NCBI GenBank assembly: GCA_963772225.1
Contig: CAVYWD010000011.1
Coordinates: 186,001 to 250,000 of the forward strand
Length of the DNA stretch: 64,000 nt
Reading direction: 5' to 3'
From: CAVYWD01 sp963772225
Lineage (GTDB): Bacteria > Myxococcota > Myxococcia > Myxococcales > UBA5297
Below, piece after piece: positions 8,917-19,017 of the stretch. The notes below the pieces were generated by a model. The model was not told the DNA's origin. It ran no database searches and saw only the letters and a list, made by a program, of their open reading frames with translations. The position numbers and the translations under genes were made by a program. Position 1 is the stretch's first letter; every line of letters starts with the position of its first letter.

Positions 8917-9942
8917 TCAGGGAAGCGTGAGCACCTCGGGGCCGGACGGGGTGATCAGCACCGTGTGCTCGAATTGGGCCGTGCGCTCACCATCGGCGGT
9001 CACCGCGGTCCAGCCGTCGCTCCAGAGCCGATAGCCCCAGCTTCCCACCGTGATCATCGGCTCGACCGTAAAGGTCATCCCGGGCTGGATGACCCATCGG
9101 AACTCCGGGTCGTCATAGTGCGGCACCTGGAGCGAGCTCTGGAACTGCTCGCCAATTCCGTGGCCGCAGAAGGCGCGCACCACGCCGAAGCCGAAGCGGC
9201 TGGCATGCCGCTCGATGGCCCGCCCGACGGCGCGGATGGGCTGCCCCGGCCGCGCCGCATCGATGCCGATGTTCATGCACTCCTGGGCGACCGTCACCAG
9301 GAGCCGCGATTCCTCATCCACCGCGCCGACGAAGTACGTCGCCGAGCAGTCCCCGTGCATCCCGTCGAGGAAGACGGTGACGTCCAGGTTGACGATGTCG
9401 CCCTCCTCGAGCGGGCGGCTGTCGGGGATGCCGTGGCAGATGACCTCGTTGGCCGAGGTGCAAATGGACTTGGGGAAGCCATGGTAGTTGAGCGGGCTGG
9501 GGTAGCCGCCCAAGCGCACGCACTCCTCATGGGCGATGGCGTCGAGCTCGTCGGTGGTCACGCCGGGGCGCACCCCCGCGGCGGTCCTGCGCAGCACGCG
9601 CGCCGCGGCCTTGCAAGCGCGCCGCATCCGCTCGATCGCCTCGGCCGACTCGACCTCGCCGGCGGCCGCGCCGCCGGGTATCCCAGTGGCGGCGTAGTCG
9701 GGCCGAGCGATGTGGAGGGGCACCGGCCGACCGGGAGTGACCTTCCCGGGCTTCAGAGGGCTACGCTTGCCGCGCTGGGCGGCGGTCGAGGCCGAAGGGG
9801 CGCCCGCCTCGCGCTGATGGCAGCGCTTGTACTTCCTGCCGCTGCCGCACCAGCAGGGCTCATTGGGGCCCGGGGCTCGAGACGGGCGGCTGGCGCGGGA
9901 AGGGTCGGGCACCATGGGCTTGGCAAGCTCCTCGCGAATCAT
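8917..9942 (-). CDS. map: Methionine aminopeptidase type I with N-terminal SEC-C zinc motif
   Basis: Cytoplasmic metallopeptidase of 341 residues that removes the initiator Met from nascent proteins. An N-terminal SEC-C motif, CWCGSGRKYKRCH, is followed by the pita-bread fold. The metal ligands are visible as NLDVTVFLDGMHGD (two Asp), FCGHGIGEQF (His), FTVEPMITVG (Glu) and QFEHTVLI (Glu). SEC-C fusions of this enzyme occur in several bacterial groups and probably aid ribosome or zinc binding. The start ATG at 9942 overlaps the TGA of the upstream phosphomevalonate kinase gene (ATGA), which argues for translational coupling; an internal ATG at 9915 is possible. A broken tandem copy lies downstream. 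Confidence 0.93.
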   Translation of the reverse strand: MIREELAKPMVPDPSRASRPSRAPGPNEPCWCGSGRKYKRCHQREAGAPSASTAAQRGKRSPLKPGKVTPGRPVPLHIARPDYAATGIPGGAAAGEVESAEAIERMRRACKAAARVLRRTAAGVRPGVTTDELDAIAHEECVRLGGYPSPLNYHGFPKSICTSANEVICHGIPDSRPLEEGDIVNLDVTVFLDGMHGDCSATYFVGAVDEESRLLVTVAQECMNIGIDAARPGQPIRAVGRAIERHASRFGFGVVRAFCGHGIGEQFQSSLQVPHYDDPEFRWVIQPGMTFTVEPMITVGSWGYRLWSDGWTAVTADGERTAQFEHTVLITPSGPEVLTLP

Positions 9943-10997
9943 TCGACCACCTGCGCGCCGCTCGGGTCTATCCCGTCCTTGACCAGCAGCACCCCCGAAG
10001 CCTCCAGCCGCTCCGCGAGGAGCTCCAGAGACGCAGCGCTGCCCAGGGCCACAGCGCAGTCTCCCCCGCCCGCCCCGCTGGTCTTCGACGCCGCGCCAGC
10101 CTTCAGAGCCGCCTGGGCGATGGCCCGGTGCTCCCGGGTGACGATGTCCACGCCCGCCCTCTCTCCGAGCGCCTGGAGCTGCTCGCCGCCCGCGCCCAGG
10201 TGCTCGAGCGCCGCGCCCAGGTCGCCGGCTATGAGCGCCCGGCGCAGGCCGTCGCACGCGGCGCTGCTCCTCGCCGTGAAGTCCGCGAAGCCGCTCGGGT
10301 CGCGCGACGCATAGGCCTCCACCCGCTGGACCAGCGCCGGCGTCGAGGCCGGCTGGCCGGAGAAGGCGAGCAGCAACCCCGGCGGGTCCGGCAGCCGGGC
10401 GGGCTCGGGGACAAGGGCTCGATCGACGGCGGCAGCGAACGCCGCGGGCCCCGCGCTCGTCGCCGCGGCGAGCGGGGCCACCTCGGCGCGAAAGGTCCAG
10501 ATCGTCCCGCCGTAGGTCGACGCCGCCACGTCGGCGCCGCTGCCCGCCTTGCCCTGGGCGAGGCCGTGCGCGAGCGCCGCCAGAGTGAAGAGCAGCCGGC
10601 GATGGGCCGCGAGGTCGAATCCCGCGGCGTGAAGCAGCGCCGCGATTACCGCGACCGAGGTGCAGGCGCTTCCCCCCAAGCCCAGCTTGCGCCCGTCCGC
10701 GGCGCGCAGGTCGTCGGAGAGGGTCAAAGAGAGCGGCGCAGGCTCGCGACCCCGGCCCACGAGGTAGCTCCGAGCGACCTCAAGCGCCAGGTGCGCGAAC
10801 CGGAGCGCGTCGGGCAACGGCGCCCCGTCGGCCCACGACTTGCCCAGGCCCGCGAGCTCGAAGCGCGGCGCAGGACCGGCGATGCAGGAGAGGTATCGGC
10901 GGACGGCGGCACAGATGGCCGGGCCGCCGGCGAGCACCGAGTACTCGCCGGCGAGCATCGCCTTCCCCGGGACGCGCACGGTGAACGCGCTGGCCAT
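9939..10997 (-). CDS. Phosphomevalonate kinase (GHMP family)
   Basis: A 352-residue GHMP kinase that should convert 5-phosphomevalonate to 5-diphosphomevalonate. The N terminus VRVPGKAMLAGEYSVLAGGP has the PGK(A/V)xLxGEY signature of phosphomevalonate kinases. The ATP-binding motif is GLGGSACTSVAV at about residue 125, and the C-terminal GHMP motif is KTSGAGGGDCAVAL. It ends the mevalonate block and is coupled to map by an ATGA overlap. Mevalonate kinase is excluded by the presence of a separate, better-matching gene upstream in the same operon. Confidence 0.88.
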   Translation of the reverse strand: MASAFTVRVPGKAMLAGEYSVLAGGPAICAAVRRYLSCIAGPAPRFELAGLGKSWADGAPLPDALRFAHLALEVARSYLVGRGREPAPLSLTLSDDLRAADGRKLGLGGSACTSVAVIAALLHAAGFDLAAHRRLLFTLAALAHGLAQGKAGSGADVAASTYGGTIWTFRAEVAPLAAATSAGPAAFAAAVDRALVPEPARLPDPPGLLLAFSGQPASTPALVQRVEAYASRDPSGFADFTARSSAACDGLRRALIAGDLGAALEHLGAGGEQLQALGERAGVDIVTREHRAIAQAALKAGAASKTSGAGGGDCAVALGSAASLELLAERLEASGVLLVKDGIDPSGAQVVE

Positions 10998-11004
10998 CGA
11001 CGCC

Positions 11005-11994
11005 TCAGAAAAGGTGCCGCTCGAGGCGCTCGACGCCGCTTCCAGGGGCGGCGATCACCGAGCGCTGGACGCCGGGCAGCGAGCCCAGGCGCGCCTCCAC
11101 ACTTGGCGCGTCTCCCGAGAGGCACAGGACCACCGGGTTGGGCCCGGCGTCGAGCGTGAAGTAGGCCGGCACGCCCTTCGCGCGCAGCGCCGCGACCTCT
11201 TGGATGACCGCGAGCGTCGCCGGCCGCAGGTAGACCACGGGCGGGTCGGCCGCCATGGCCGAGGCGTGCATCCGCCAGGCGTTGCGCTCGGCCACGAGCC
11301 CGAGCGCGGGGAGGTCGCGGGCGAGGAGCGCCTTCCGGGCCGCCTCGAGGTCCTGCCGGGCGCACTCGACCCAGGCTTTGTAATAAACCGAGGTCTCGAC
11401 GCAGTGGCGCATGCCGTCGCGCGAGCTGACCTCCTTGGCCTCGCCCGCGCAGACCAGCACCACCATGCGGAGCTCCGGCCAGTGCTCGGGGCCGGCCACT
11501 TGGAATGCGAAGCTGTCGGAGCCGTCGCGCGCCTCGCCGGCGAGCCACTCGCAAAAACCGCCTTCGACCGAGCGGCACGCCGAGCCCGAGCTCTGCCGCG
11601 CGAGGATGGAGAGCTCCCGCGGCGGCAAGGCGATGCCCGCGGCCCAGCTCGCCGCGGCGGCCAGGGCGGCTCCGCCGGCAGCGCTCGAGGCGAGGCCCGC
11701 CGCCTGGGGGAAGTCGTTGGCCGAGACCACCTGGGCCCGCGCGCTCGTCCCCGCCCGCGCCCGCACCCGGTCGAGGGCGCGCGTGATCTTGGCGAGCTCC
11801 GAGCCCTCGAGCCACCGGCCGTCGAGCTTCGCGGCGTCCTCGCGCCCGGCTCCGAACTCCACGGTGGTGATGGCGCTCAGCCCGCCGAGCGTCATGGACA
11901 GGCTGCCCTGGAAGGGAAGAAGAAGCTCCTCGTCCCGCTTCCCCCAGTACTTGACGAGCGCGATGTTCGGGTGCGCCCGGGCCGTCGCCTTCAC
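11005..11994 (-). CDS. mvaD: Diphosphomevalonate decarboxylase
   Basis: Catalyses ATP-dependent decarboxylation of mevalonate diphosphate to isopentenyl diphosphate. The 329-residue protein begins VKATARAHPNIALVKYWGKR, the diagnostic NIAxxKYWGKR motif, and contains LPFQGSLSMTL, NDFPQAAGLASSAAGGAAL and the SGSACRSVEGGF signature. The GTG start at 11994 overlaps the TGA of mevalonate kinase (GTGA). The open frame continues upstream to 12822 only because the upstream kinase is frameshifted; that extension is not part of this protein. Confidence 0.93.
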   Translation of the reverse strand: MKATARAHPNIALVKYWGKRDEELLLPFQGSLSMTLGGLSAITTVEFGAGREDAAKLDGRWLEGSELAKITRALDRVRARAGTSARAQVVSANDFPQAAGLASSAAGGAALAAAASWAAGIALPPRELSILARQSSGSACRSVEGGFCEWLAGEARDGSDSFAFQVAGPEHWPELRMVVLVCAGEAKEVSSRDGMRHCVETSVYYKAWVECARQDLEAARKALLARDLPALGLVAERNAWRMHASAMAADPPVVYLRPATLAVIQEVAALRAKGVPAYFTLDAGPNPVVLCLSGDAPSVEARLGSLPGVQRSVIAAPGSGVERLERHLF

Positions 11995-12880
11995 GCTGCC
12001 TCCCACCGAGCCACGAAGGCGCGATGGCCCTTCTCGACCAGGGCCGAGACAATGGGGTTCGCGTCCTGGAACAGCCCCACCACCGACCCGCCGCCGCCTG
12101 CGCCGGTGAGCTTGGCGCCATAGGCACCCATGGCCCGCAGCTCGGCGACCGCGCCGTCCAGCCCCGGCGTCGAGAGGCCGAGGCCTTGGAGAAGGCGGTG
12201 GTTCGAGTCCATGTCCCGCCCCACCGCGGCGAGGTCGCCCTGCTCCAGCGCTTCTACCGCCCGCTCGGCGAGACCGCCGATTCTCGGAGAAGACCTGCTC
12301 GTACCGCTCGGGGGCCGCCTCGCGGCCGCGGGCGATCTCCTGGACGCGCTCGCGCGTGGAACCGCGGGACTCGACGACCCAGACGACGCACTCGACCGGG
12401 CAGGCGAGCGAGAGCGGCTGCGCCCTGCGCCCCTTGACGTAGCGGAGGAGCTTGCGCTCGAAAGCGACGTTGTGGTCCACGCCCGAGGCCGAGCCGCCGT
12501 GGAACTCGTGCTCGAGCTCCATGGCGCGCTCGAGGAGGCCCTGCGGCCGCATGCTGATCTGCGCCGCCGTGGCGAAGGCCCGCACCAGCGCCACCGAAAC
12601 CGCCGCCGAGCTGCCCAGACCCACGGCCTGCGGAAGGTCGCCGGTGATCTCCACCTCGACGCCGGTGAGGTGAAAGGCCTGGGCGCACTTCTTCAGCGCG
12701 TGGGCGATGAGCGAGGGACCGCCTTCGGCGCCTTTCAGCGACACGCCGCCTTCGGTTTTCTCGAGCGTGACGGTGATTCCCTGCTCGATCGGACCGGCCA
12801 CGGCGGGGTGGCCGAAGACCACTGCGTGCTCCCCGAGGAGGATCGACTTTCCCGGGGGCGAATGCCCGTGCGAGTGCCAT
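11991..12880 (-). CDS. Mevalonate kinase, split by two apparent +1 frameshifts
   Basis: Reconstructed length about 295 residues. The start MALARAFAPGK is in one frame, the next section (VVFGHPAVAGPIEQ, DLPQAVGLGSSAAVSVAL, GSASGVDHNVA) in a second, and the end (AYGAKLTGAGGGGSVVGLF) in a third. One extra base at 12848-12850 (ttt for tt, 4 nt after a GATC) and one at 12281 (GATTC for GATC) account for both breaks; removing them gives a standard GHMP mevalonate kinase, which phosphorylates mevalonate at C5. I treat it as functional with sequence errors because its neighbours in the pathway are all present. It lies 10 nt after the mvaA stop. Confidence 0.82.
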
Positions 12881-12890
12881 CAGTCCACCA

Positions 12891-14211
12891 TCAACCTGCC
12901 GTGCCGATGGCGGCAGGGAGCAGGTTCTTCAAGAGCTCGCGAGCCTTGTCCACCTTGATGTGCCCGGCCTTGACCAGGAGATCGGCGATCCGCTCGACCT
13001 GCTCGCCGCGCGCGCCGGCCTCCACGGCCACGCACCGCGCGTGGAGCGCCATGTGGCCCTTTTGGATGCCGACAGAGCCGAGCGCCCGCAGGGCCGCGAG
13101 GTTCTGCGCCAGGCCCACCGCGGCCATGACCTCGGCGAGCTCGCGCGCCCCCTGGACGCCGAGGATGCGATGCATCAGGCGGACGTGCGGGTGGACCTTG
13201 ATGGGCCCGCCCACGGTCCCCACCGCGAGCGGCAGCTCGATGCGGCCGACGAGCTTGCCGTCCTCGAGCGTCCAGGTGGAGAGCGGGCCGTACTTCCCGC
13301 GTTTGCAGGCGAAGGCGTGGGCGCCGGCCTCGATGGCGCGCCAGTCGTTGCCAGTGGCGATGGCCACGGCGTCGATGCCGTTCATCACGCCCTTGTTGTG
13401 GGTGGCGGCGCGGTACGGGTCGGCCAAGGCGAAGCGGCTGGCCTGGGCGATGCCGTGGGCGACCTCGTCGCCGGTCAGGCCAAAGTCGGCCAGCGCGTGG
13501 AGCGGGATGCGGCACTCGGCGCGGGCGAGGCGCTTGTCGGCGAGGTTGGAAAGGATGCGCAGATAGACCTTGCCGCCGGTCTTCTTCTCGACATACGGCG
13601 CGATGCCCTCGGCGACGGTGTTGATGAGGTTCGCGCCCATCGCGTCCTGCGTGTCGAGGAGCAGGTGGACGACCAGGATGGGTTCGCCGGACGGGCCTTC
13701 GGGAGCCTCGAGGAGGCGCACCTCCAGGTCCTTGGCGCCGCCGCCCCGCCGCTGCATGGCCGGGTGGAAGGAATTGGCCAAGGCCAGGAACTCGTCCTTG
13801 GCGGCGAGGAGGTTGTCCCGCGCCTGGATCTGGGTCGCCGTAGCCCGTGACCTGCACCTGGGCGATCATCACCGAGTCGTCGGCGCTGGCCGTGAAGCCG
13901 CCGCCCTCGCGGACGATCTTCGCGGCGAAGGAGACGGCGGCGATGACTGAGGGCTCCTCGACCGCCATGGGCACCAGGTAGTCGCGGCCGTTCACCAGGA
14001 AGTTGAGGCCCAGTCCCAAGGGCAGCCCGAGGGTGCCGACGGCGTTCTCGATCATCTGATCGGCCATCTCGAGGGCCAGCCCGCCTTGGCTGAAGAGCGC
14101 CGCGGACTCCTCGTCGGTGAGCTTGCAGACGTTGGCGATCTTGGCGACGCGGTCGGCGAGCTTGAGCTTGTAGAAGCCAGGCAGCCTTGAAGTGAACGAA
14201 GGGTGAGCCAT
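12891..14211 (-). CDS. mvaA: Hydroxymethylglutaryl-CoA reductase, class II (one apparent frameshift)
   Basis: Makes mevalonate from HMG-CoA. The reconstructed protein of about 439 residues starts MAHPSFTSRLPGFYKLKLA and includes ENAVGTLGLPLGLGLNFLVN (substrate-binding ENVIG-like motif), DTQDAMGANLINTVAEG (DxMGxN) and ATHNKGVMNGIDAVAIATGND, as in class II (bacterial/archaeal) enzymes. The frame breaks at about 13832, where ggatctggg has one G too many; removing it gives GYGDQIQARDNLLAAKDEFL. The ribosome binding site (AGGAGAGTCC) and the first ten codons are part of a 70-bp tandem array upstream, so seven near-identical start regions precede this gene. Confidence 0.88.
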
Positions 14212-14670
14212 GGACTCTCCTTGAGGGGACCTATCGCGCGTGAAGCCCAGGCAGCCTTGAAGTGAACGAAGGGTGAGCCATGGACTCTCCTTGAGGGGAC
14301 CTATCGCGCATGAAGCCAAGGCAGCCTTGAAGTGAACGAAGGGTGAGCCATGGACTCTCCTTGAGGGGACCTATCGCGCATGAAGCCAAGGCAGCCTTGA
14401 AGTGAACGAAGGGTGAGCCATGGACTCTCCTTGAGGGGACCTATCGCGCATGAAGCCAAGGCAGCCTTGAAGTGAACGAAGGGTGAGCCATGGACTCTCC
14501 TTGAGGGGACCTATCGCGCGTGAAGCCCAGGCAGCCTTGAAGTGAACGAAGGGTGAGCCATGGACTCTCCTTGAAGGAACCTATCGCGCATGAAGCCCAG
14601 GCAGCCTGGAGGTGAACGACGGGTGACCCATGAACCTCTCCTTAGAGGGGACCTACCTACCACGCATGAG
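14181..14670 (-). repeat. Seven tandem copies of a 70-bp translation-start unit upstream of mvaA
   Basis: Units begin at 14181, 14251, 14321, 14391, 14461, 14531 and 14601 on the plus-strand numbering; the first six are nearly identical and the seventh is degenerate. Read on the minus strand each holds AAGGAGAGTCC, then ATG (at 14211, 14281, 14351, 14421, 14491, 14561, 14631) and the codons for MAHPSFTSRLP. Only the copy at 14211 continues into mvaA. In the other copies the frame ends at a TAG after 16 residues (MAHPSFTSRLPWLHAR or a close variant), 19 nt before the next ATG. The 70-bp period is not a multiple of three, so copies do not fuse into one frame. Confidence 0.95.
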
Positions 14671-14721
14671 ACGAAGAAGCTCGCCGTTCGACCGCGCCTG
14701 CCTTCCTGAAGGCTTCTGGCA

Positions 14722-15787
14722 TCAGAGCCGCTCCAACCCATCGACCCACGCATTGAGGCGCGGGCCGAGGACGACCTTGGTCGAGTCGAGCGCGGCGAGG
14801 GAAGCCGAGCCCGTGAGCGCCATCGCGAGCTTCAGTCCCGCGCCGATCTCCGCGATTCTGGTTGCGCGCGCCGTCGATGCCTTGAGCTTCCCACGCGCGG
14901 AAGACGGGCAGCGCCGTTCCCGCAAGCGACGCGCCCAGCGCCAGAGCTTTGGCCGCGGCCAGGCCGTCGCGGATGCCCCCGGAGGCGATGACCAGGGCCC
15001 GCCCGCGCGCGAGCCGGCCCACCGCGAGGGCACAGGCTGCCGTGGGGATGCCCCACCCCGCGAACAGGTCGCCCAGCGCGCGCGCCTGGCCCTCGGCGCG
15101 CAGGGCCTCGACCTTGACGAAGCTCGTGCCGCCCAGGCCGGAGACGTCGATGGCCTTGACGCCCAGCTCCAAGAGGCGCCGCGCCGTGGAGGGGCCGATG
15201 CCGCACCCGGTTTCCTTGACGACGAGCCGGTCGCCCAGCGCCCGCGCCAGGGCCTCGAGCGCGGCGAGCCCGCCGCGGAAATCGCGGTCGCCCTCGGGCT
15301 GGATGAGCTCTTGGCCTACGTTGAGGTGGACGGCCATGCCGTCGGCCCCGATGGCGTCCATGAGCCGGCGGACGCCGTCCACGCCCAGCTCGCGCGCCTG
15401 CCAGAGGCCCACGTTGCCCAGGAGCGCGACCTTGGGCGCGACCTCGCGGACCTGGAAGGTGGGCGCTCGCGCGGGGTCCTTGAGCATGGCGCGCTGGCTG
15501 CCGACGCCGAAGGCGACGCCCGCCTCCTCCGCGGCGCGGGCGAGGTCCTGGTTGAGCGCCTGGGAGCGCTGGGTGCCGCCGCTCATGCCGGTGACGAGGA
15601 GCGGCAGCGCGAGGCGCTTGCCCAGGAAGGTGCAGCGGGTGTCGACCTCGTCGGCGGCCAGCTCGGGGAGCGCCTCGTGCACGAGGTGCGCGTCGCCGAA
15701 CAGAGGGTCATTGCCGGCAGGCTCGACGGGAGCTCGCGCGCAGAGGTCGAGGTGGGAGTCCTTGCGGCGTGCGGTCTGGTCGTCCAT
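14722..15787 (-). CDS. fni: Type 2 isopentenyl-diphosphate delta-isomerase (one apparent frameshift)
   Basis: FMN-dependent isomerase interconverting IPP and DMAPP. The start MDDQTARRKDSHLDLC leads into a TIM barrel with LLVTGMSGGTQRSQALNQDL, FGVGSQRAMLKDP, GLQ-equivalent HLNVGQELIQPEGDRDF, VKETGCGIGPSTARRL, IDVSGLGGTSFVKVE and ASGGIRDGLAAAKALALGA, all typical of Fni/IDI-2. An extra T at 14856 (GATTC) shifts the last 45 residues; removing it yields ARNQIAEIGAGLKLAMALTG and a stop at 14722. It appears to be the first gene of the mevalonate operon, separated from mvaA by the tandem start-region repeat. Confidence 0.88.
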
Positions 15788-15981
15788 CGCGGGCGGCTTC
15801 GGCAAGGCTTAGGACTCCAGAGCCCTCGTCGCGGCAGAGGCGGCAAGAAGCCGACCTAAAGGCGCTTGAAGAAAACGGAAATTTCTAACAGCAGGGCGGC
15901 AAACGCGTCAAGGACGACGGACGGCTGGCGCCCGGCAATGCTATCGTTCGCGCCGCGCGGGCTTTCTCGAGCGCAGGGGGC

Positions 15982-16413
15982 TTGGGCACGGGCATGGCGG
16001 CGACGGGTAATCGGCTGGTCATCTTCCTTCACAGTGGCGAGTACGACCGGATGCACCAGGGGCTGTCCGTCGCGGCGTGCGGCGCCGCGCTCGGGAGGCC
16101 CGTGGAGATCTACTTCTTCTGGTGGGCGCTCGACAGGCTCATCCGCGGTGAGCTGGACTTGCCTTCGGCGCTGGGCTCCGGAGCGCGAGGCGAGGAGCTG
16201 GCCGAGGAGTTCGCCGCCCGCGGCGCCCCGACGCTGCGGCAGCTGTTGGAGGCGGCCCGAAGCACCGGGTGCACGCGCCTGCTCGCCTGCAGCGGCTCGC
16301 TGGCCATCCTGGGCCACTCGCCCAGGGCGATCGTCGACAAGGTCGACGAGCTCATCGGATGGGCGGGCATCCTCGACCGAACTGCCGGGGTCGCGGACCG
16401 GTTCTACTTGTAG
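15982..16413 (+). CDS. DsrE/DsrF-like sulfur-relay family protein
   Basis: A 143-residue small alpha/beta protein. The start region NRLVIFLHSGEYDRMHQGLS resembles the first strand and loop of DsrE/DsrF-type folds, followed by AACGAALGRPVEIYFFWWAL and the single mid-protein Cys in TGCTRLLACSGSLAILG. Members bind or relay sulfur or act as peroxiredoxin-like proteins, but the role here is not known. Two ATGs are possible (15982 and 15994). It is divergent from fni. Confidence 0.68.
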   Translation: MGTGMAATGNRLVIFLHSGEYDRMHQGLSVAACGAALGRPVEIYFFWWALDRLIRGELDLPSALGSGARGEELAEEFAARGAPTLRQLLEAARSTGCTRLLACSGSLAILGHSPRAIVDKVDELIGWAGILDRTAGVADRFYL

Positions 16414-16739
16414 CGGAAGCTTGGACGCCGGCGCTGCAGGCGCGGCGGTTCCAGGTCCTGTGGACCCGCCAGGAGGCGCTCCTCGAGCGCAGGCAGCGCA
16501 CCGCCGAGGACCAGTCCCAGGCTGGCGCCGTGGCCGAGGCGATGCGCGTCGGGCACATGGCGTGGATTCGGCCTGGCCAGCGCGACTCGGCGGCGAGCCA
16601 GTGCCAGAAGGCCCCGGGAGCGCTCAGGGAGGCGTTTGGCGAGGCGCCACGGCGGGCGCGCCCCGCGAGGCGCTGACGCTTCCCAGGGCCTCTGCGCGAA
16701 GCGAGCGGGATTACCGCCCGCGCCGGCAGCGGCCTCGAG
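16414..16739. other. 326-nt gap with no confident gene
   Basis: Two overlapping frames have coding-like GC-rich third positions: a plus frame ending at 16676 and a minus frame ending at a TAG at 16404 that overlaps the DsrE-like gene tail. Neither has a good start or a known domain, so I call no gene. Confidence 0.35.
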
Positions 16740-19017
16740 CTAGTGCACACCACCAACCGACGTGAAGGTCGACTTCACGCTTCCGCCCGCAGTTGGCACC
16801 GTGACGTCGAGGTTGACGGAGCAAGTGCTGCAGGTGGTGGAGGTGCTCGTCGTGGGGCTGGCGCTCTGCGTCGCCGACCCCGGGGACACTCCACCGGCCC
16901 AGGAGCCAAAGAGACGCTTCCACACGCAGATTCTCCGACGGCTGCTGTCCGTCGCTGCCGAGCTTGTTGCAGAGCGCCGCGCCCCCTTGGTCCAGCAACA
17001 CGCGCTCCATTCGGAAGCCGTAGGTGTCGAGCATGGGGGAACGACTCGTGCTCGTGAATGAGCCGTTCGAGCACTGGTTTGAGAAGTTGAAGGTGGTGCC
17101 GGCCGGCAGGACGTTGAGAAACGCATCGGAGATCAGGCCGTCGAACGAGACCGATTGCCCAAGTTGGAGACCGTTGTTACACGCAGTGGCAAAGTGATTC
17201 GGGGGCAAGCCGGAGGCAGTGAACCCGGACATGTTCAGGACCGCCGGCAAGCCGGTGTACAAGATTTGGGCTTCGGTCCAAATGGTGGTGTCCCCGTCCC
17301 ACTTGCCATTGGGGCCGTCGTACTTCAGATTGCCGTTGGTGTCGACGAAGAACTCGCCTTTGTCCCAAACCCCGTTGTCGTTCTCGTCGACGAATGGCTC
17401 GCCCTGGTCAATGAAGGGCTCGCCGTCGTCGCGAACGCCATTCTGGTTGAGGTCCCAGAAGTACTCCTCGCCACCTTGGACCGACGCGATGATGGTCACC
17501 AGGCTGTCGCGCGGGTTATGCACCAGGGCATCCACCTGAACGCTCGGCTCCGCGTCGCGCGAGAACGGGAACTGATTCGAATCCGCCGCCAACGGCGCGA
17601 CATCGGTGGGGGCCGCGCTGCTCCCGGTTTTGAATACCACCGTGCCGATACCTTCGGAGGGGTTGGAGGCGCCGGGCTCATACGCTGTCGTCCCCGTGTC
17701 ATTGTTAATGGAGCCCGCCTCGCTGAAGAACTGCACGTGGGTGCCGGTGCCGACCGGGTTATTGAACCGGTCCACCAGCTTGACCGTGCAGTTGACTGGG
17801 ATATCCGCAAGCTTCTGGTCGGCGCTGACGTAGGCCGGCACGTTCACTGGAAGGCACTGAAAGACGAACGAAGACTGATTCGAAGGTCTTGCACCGCGGA
17901 CCCCGATGGCATTGCTTTCCGTATACACGGCGCCGGGGATAACGACCGCCTTCACCGCGAATGCGCCCACCGCCGTGCCGGCCTGAACGTTGACCGTCAC
18001 GAGGCCGCTCAAGTCAGTGACACCCGTGGGGTCCACGGTGGTGCCTAGCGGAGCGTTGGGGATGGAGAAGCTCACGTCGACGCCGGAGACGGGCTTACCG
18101 CTCGCGTCCACTACCGCGAAGGTCACTTGCGCTTGCTCGTTGTAATTCGAGCCCTTGATGCCAAGGACCGTGCAGTCACTCTTATTGCACTTTGTGGACG
18201 CCCAGGTGATCTGCTGGACCGTGTCGATGTTGATTTGGATCTCCCCCTGCGATTGAGTCGCCGCGTGAGTCGCGGTAATCGTCGCGGCCCCCGGCGTTCC
18301 CGTCTCCCAGAAACGCGCGACTGCGAGTCCCTGACTGTTGGTATTGACGGTCAAGGTGCTTGTCACCGCCGCGGCTCCACCGTCGGAGATGGCGACGCTC
18401 GGGTCCGAGAAACCGCCGAGCGTGGTCGTGAAGACGATGCCCGCGTCGGAGTAGACCACCCCGGCATCGGTGCCGAGCCGCGCGGTGACGTCGGCGTGAT
18501 CTCCCACGCCGAAGAAGATCTGGTTCTTGCTGGCCGTCAGGTTGAGCATGCCGGTCTGCACGAGCGCCGCGTCGGCGCCGCCGTCTGACCCGCGGGAGCC
18601 TCCGTCCGACGCGCCGGCGTCCGGGCTCGAGCTCTGGCCAAACGTCGCGCTGGCCTGCGCCGTCACCCCGTTCCAGGTCGCGGTGATGACCGGGCCGTCT
18701 TGGCACGCCGGCGTGGTCACAGGGTCGCAAATCCACTTGCCCGTCGCTTGGCCGTTGGAGAGGTCGAGGGTCGCCTGTGCTTGGCCGCCGATGGTTCCCG
18801 CGGACGGCACCAGGGTGACCGTCCCCGTCCCGAAGGCGCCGCCGGCATCAGTGGCGAGAACCGACACGTCCGCGCTGGAGCCTTGCGAAACCACCTTCGG
18901 CGAGACGGATATCTGGAGCGACGCCGACTGTGGAGGGGTGGTCGAGTCCTTCGAGCACGCCCACGAGCCAAGCACGCCCAGGGCGAGGACCACACGATGT
19001 ATCGAGCTGAGCCGCAT
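16740..19017 (-). CDS. Lipoprotein with bacterial Ig-like domains and Asp/Asn-rich repeats (one apparent frameshift)
   Basis: About 758 residues after correction. The N terminus MRLSSIHRVVLALGVLGSWAC is a lipoprotein signal with Cys at 21. At least three Big-1/invasin-like modules follow (SASLQISVSPKVVSQGSSAD, GMLNLTASKNQIFFGVGDHA, QAQVTFAVVDASGKPVSGVD). Around 560-610 a DxNxDG-type series (DLNQNGVRDDGEPF, DENDNGVWDKGEF, DTNGNLKYDG) suggests calcium binding. The extra T in GATTC at 16931 shifts the end; corrected, it continues ICVWKRLFGSWAGG to a final VGGVH and a TAG at 16740. Likely anchored in the outer membrane and exposed or periplasmic; adhesion or structural function is inferred only. 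Confidence 0.78.

Noticed and set aside
11005..12822. A single ORF joining mevalonate kinase and mvaD
   Set aside because: The join is an Arg-rich out-of-frame stretch caused by an extra base at 12281. Correct ends give two separate enzymes with a GTGA overlap.
12254..12880. Programmed frameshifting in mevalonate kinase
   Set aside because: No slippery heptamer or downstream structure was seen; the breaks fit the general GATC-linked error pattern.
14181..14670. CRISPR array
   Set aside because: Repeat units are directly adjacent without spacers, are 70 bp, contain gene-start sequence, and no cas genes are present.
16269..16676. Gene overlapping the DsrE-like gene
   Set aside because: Overlap is over 140 nt, there is no ribosome binding site, and no domain is evident despite coding-like third positions.
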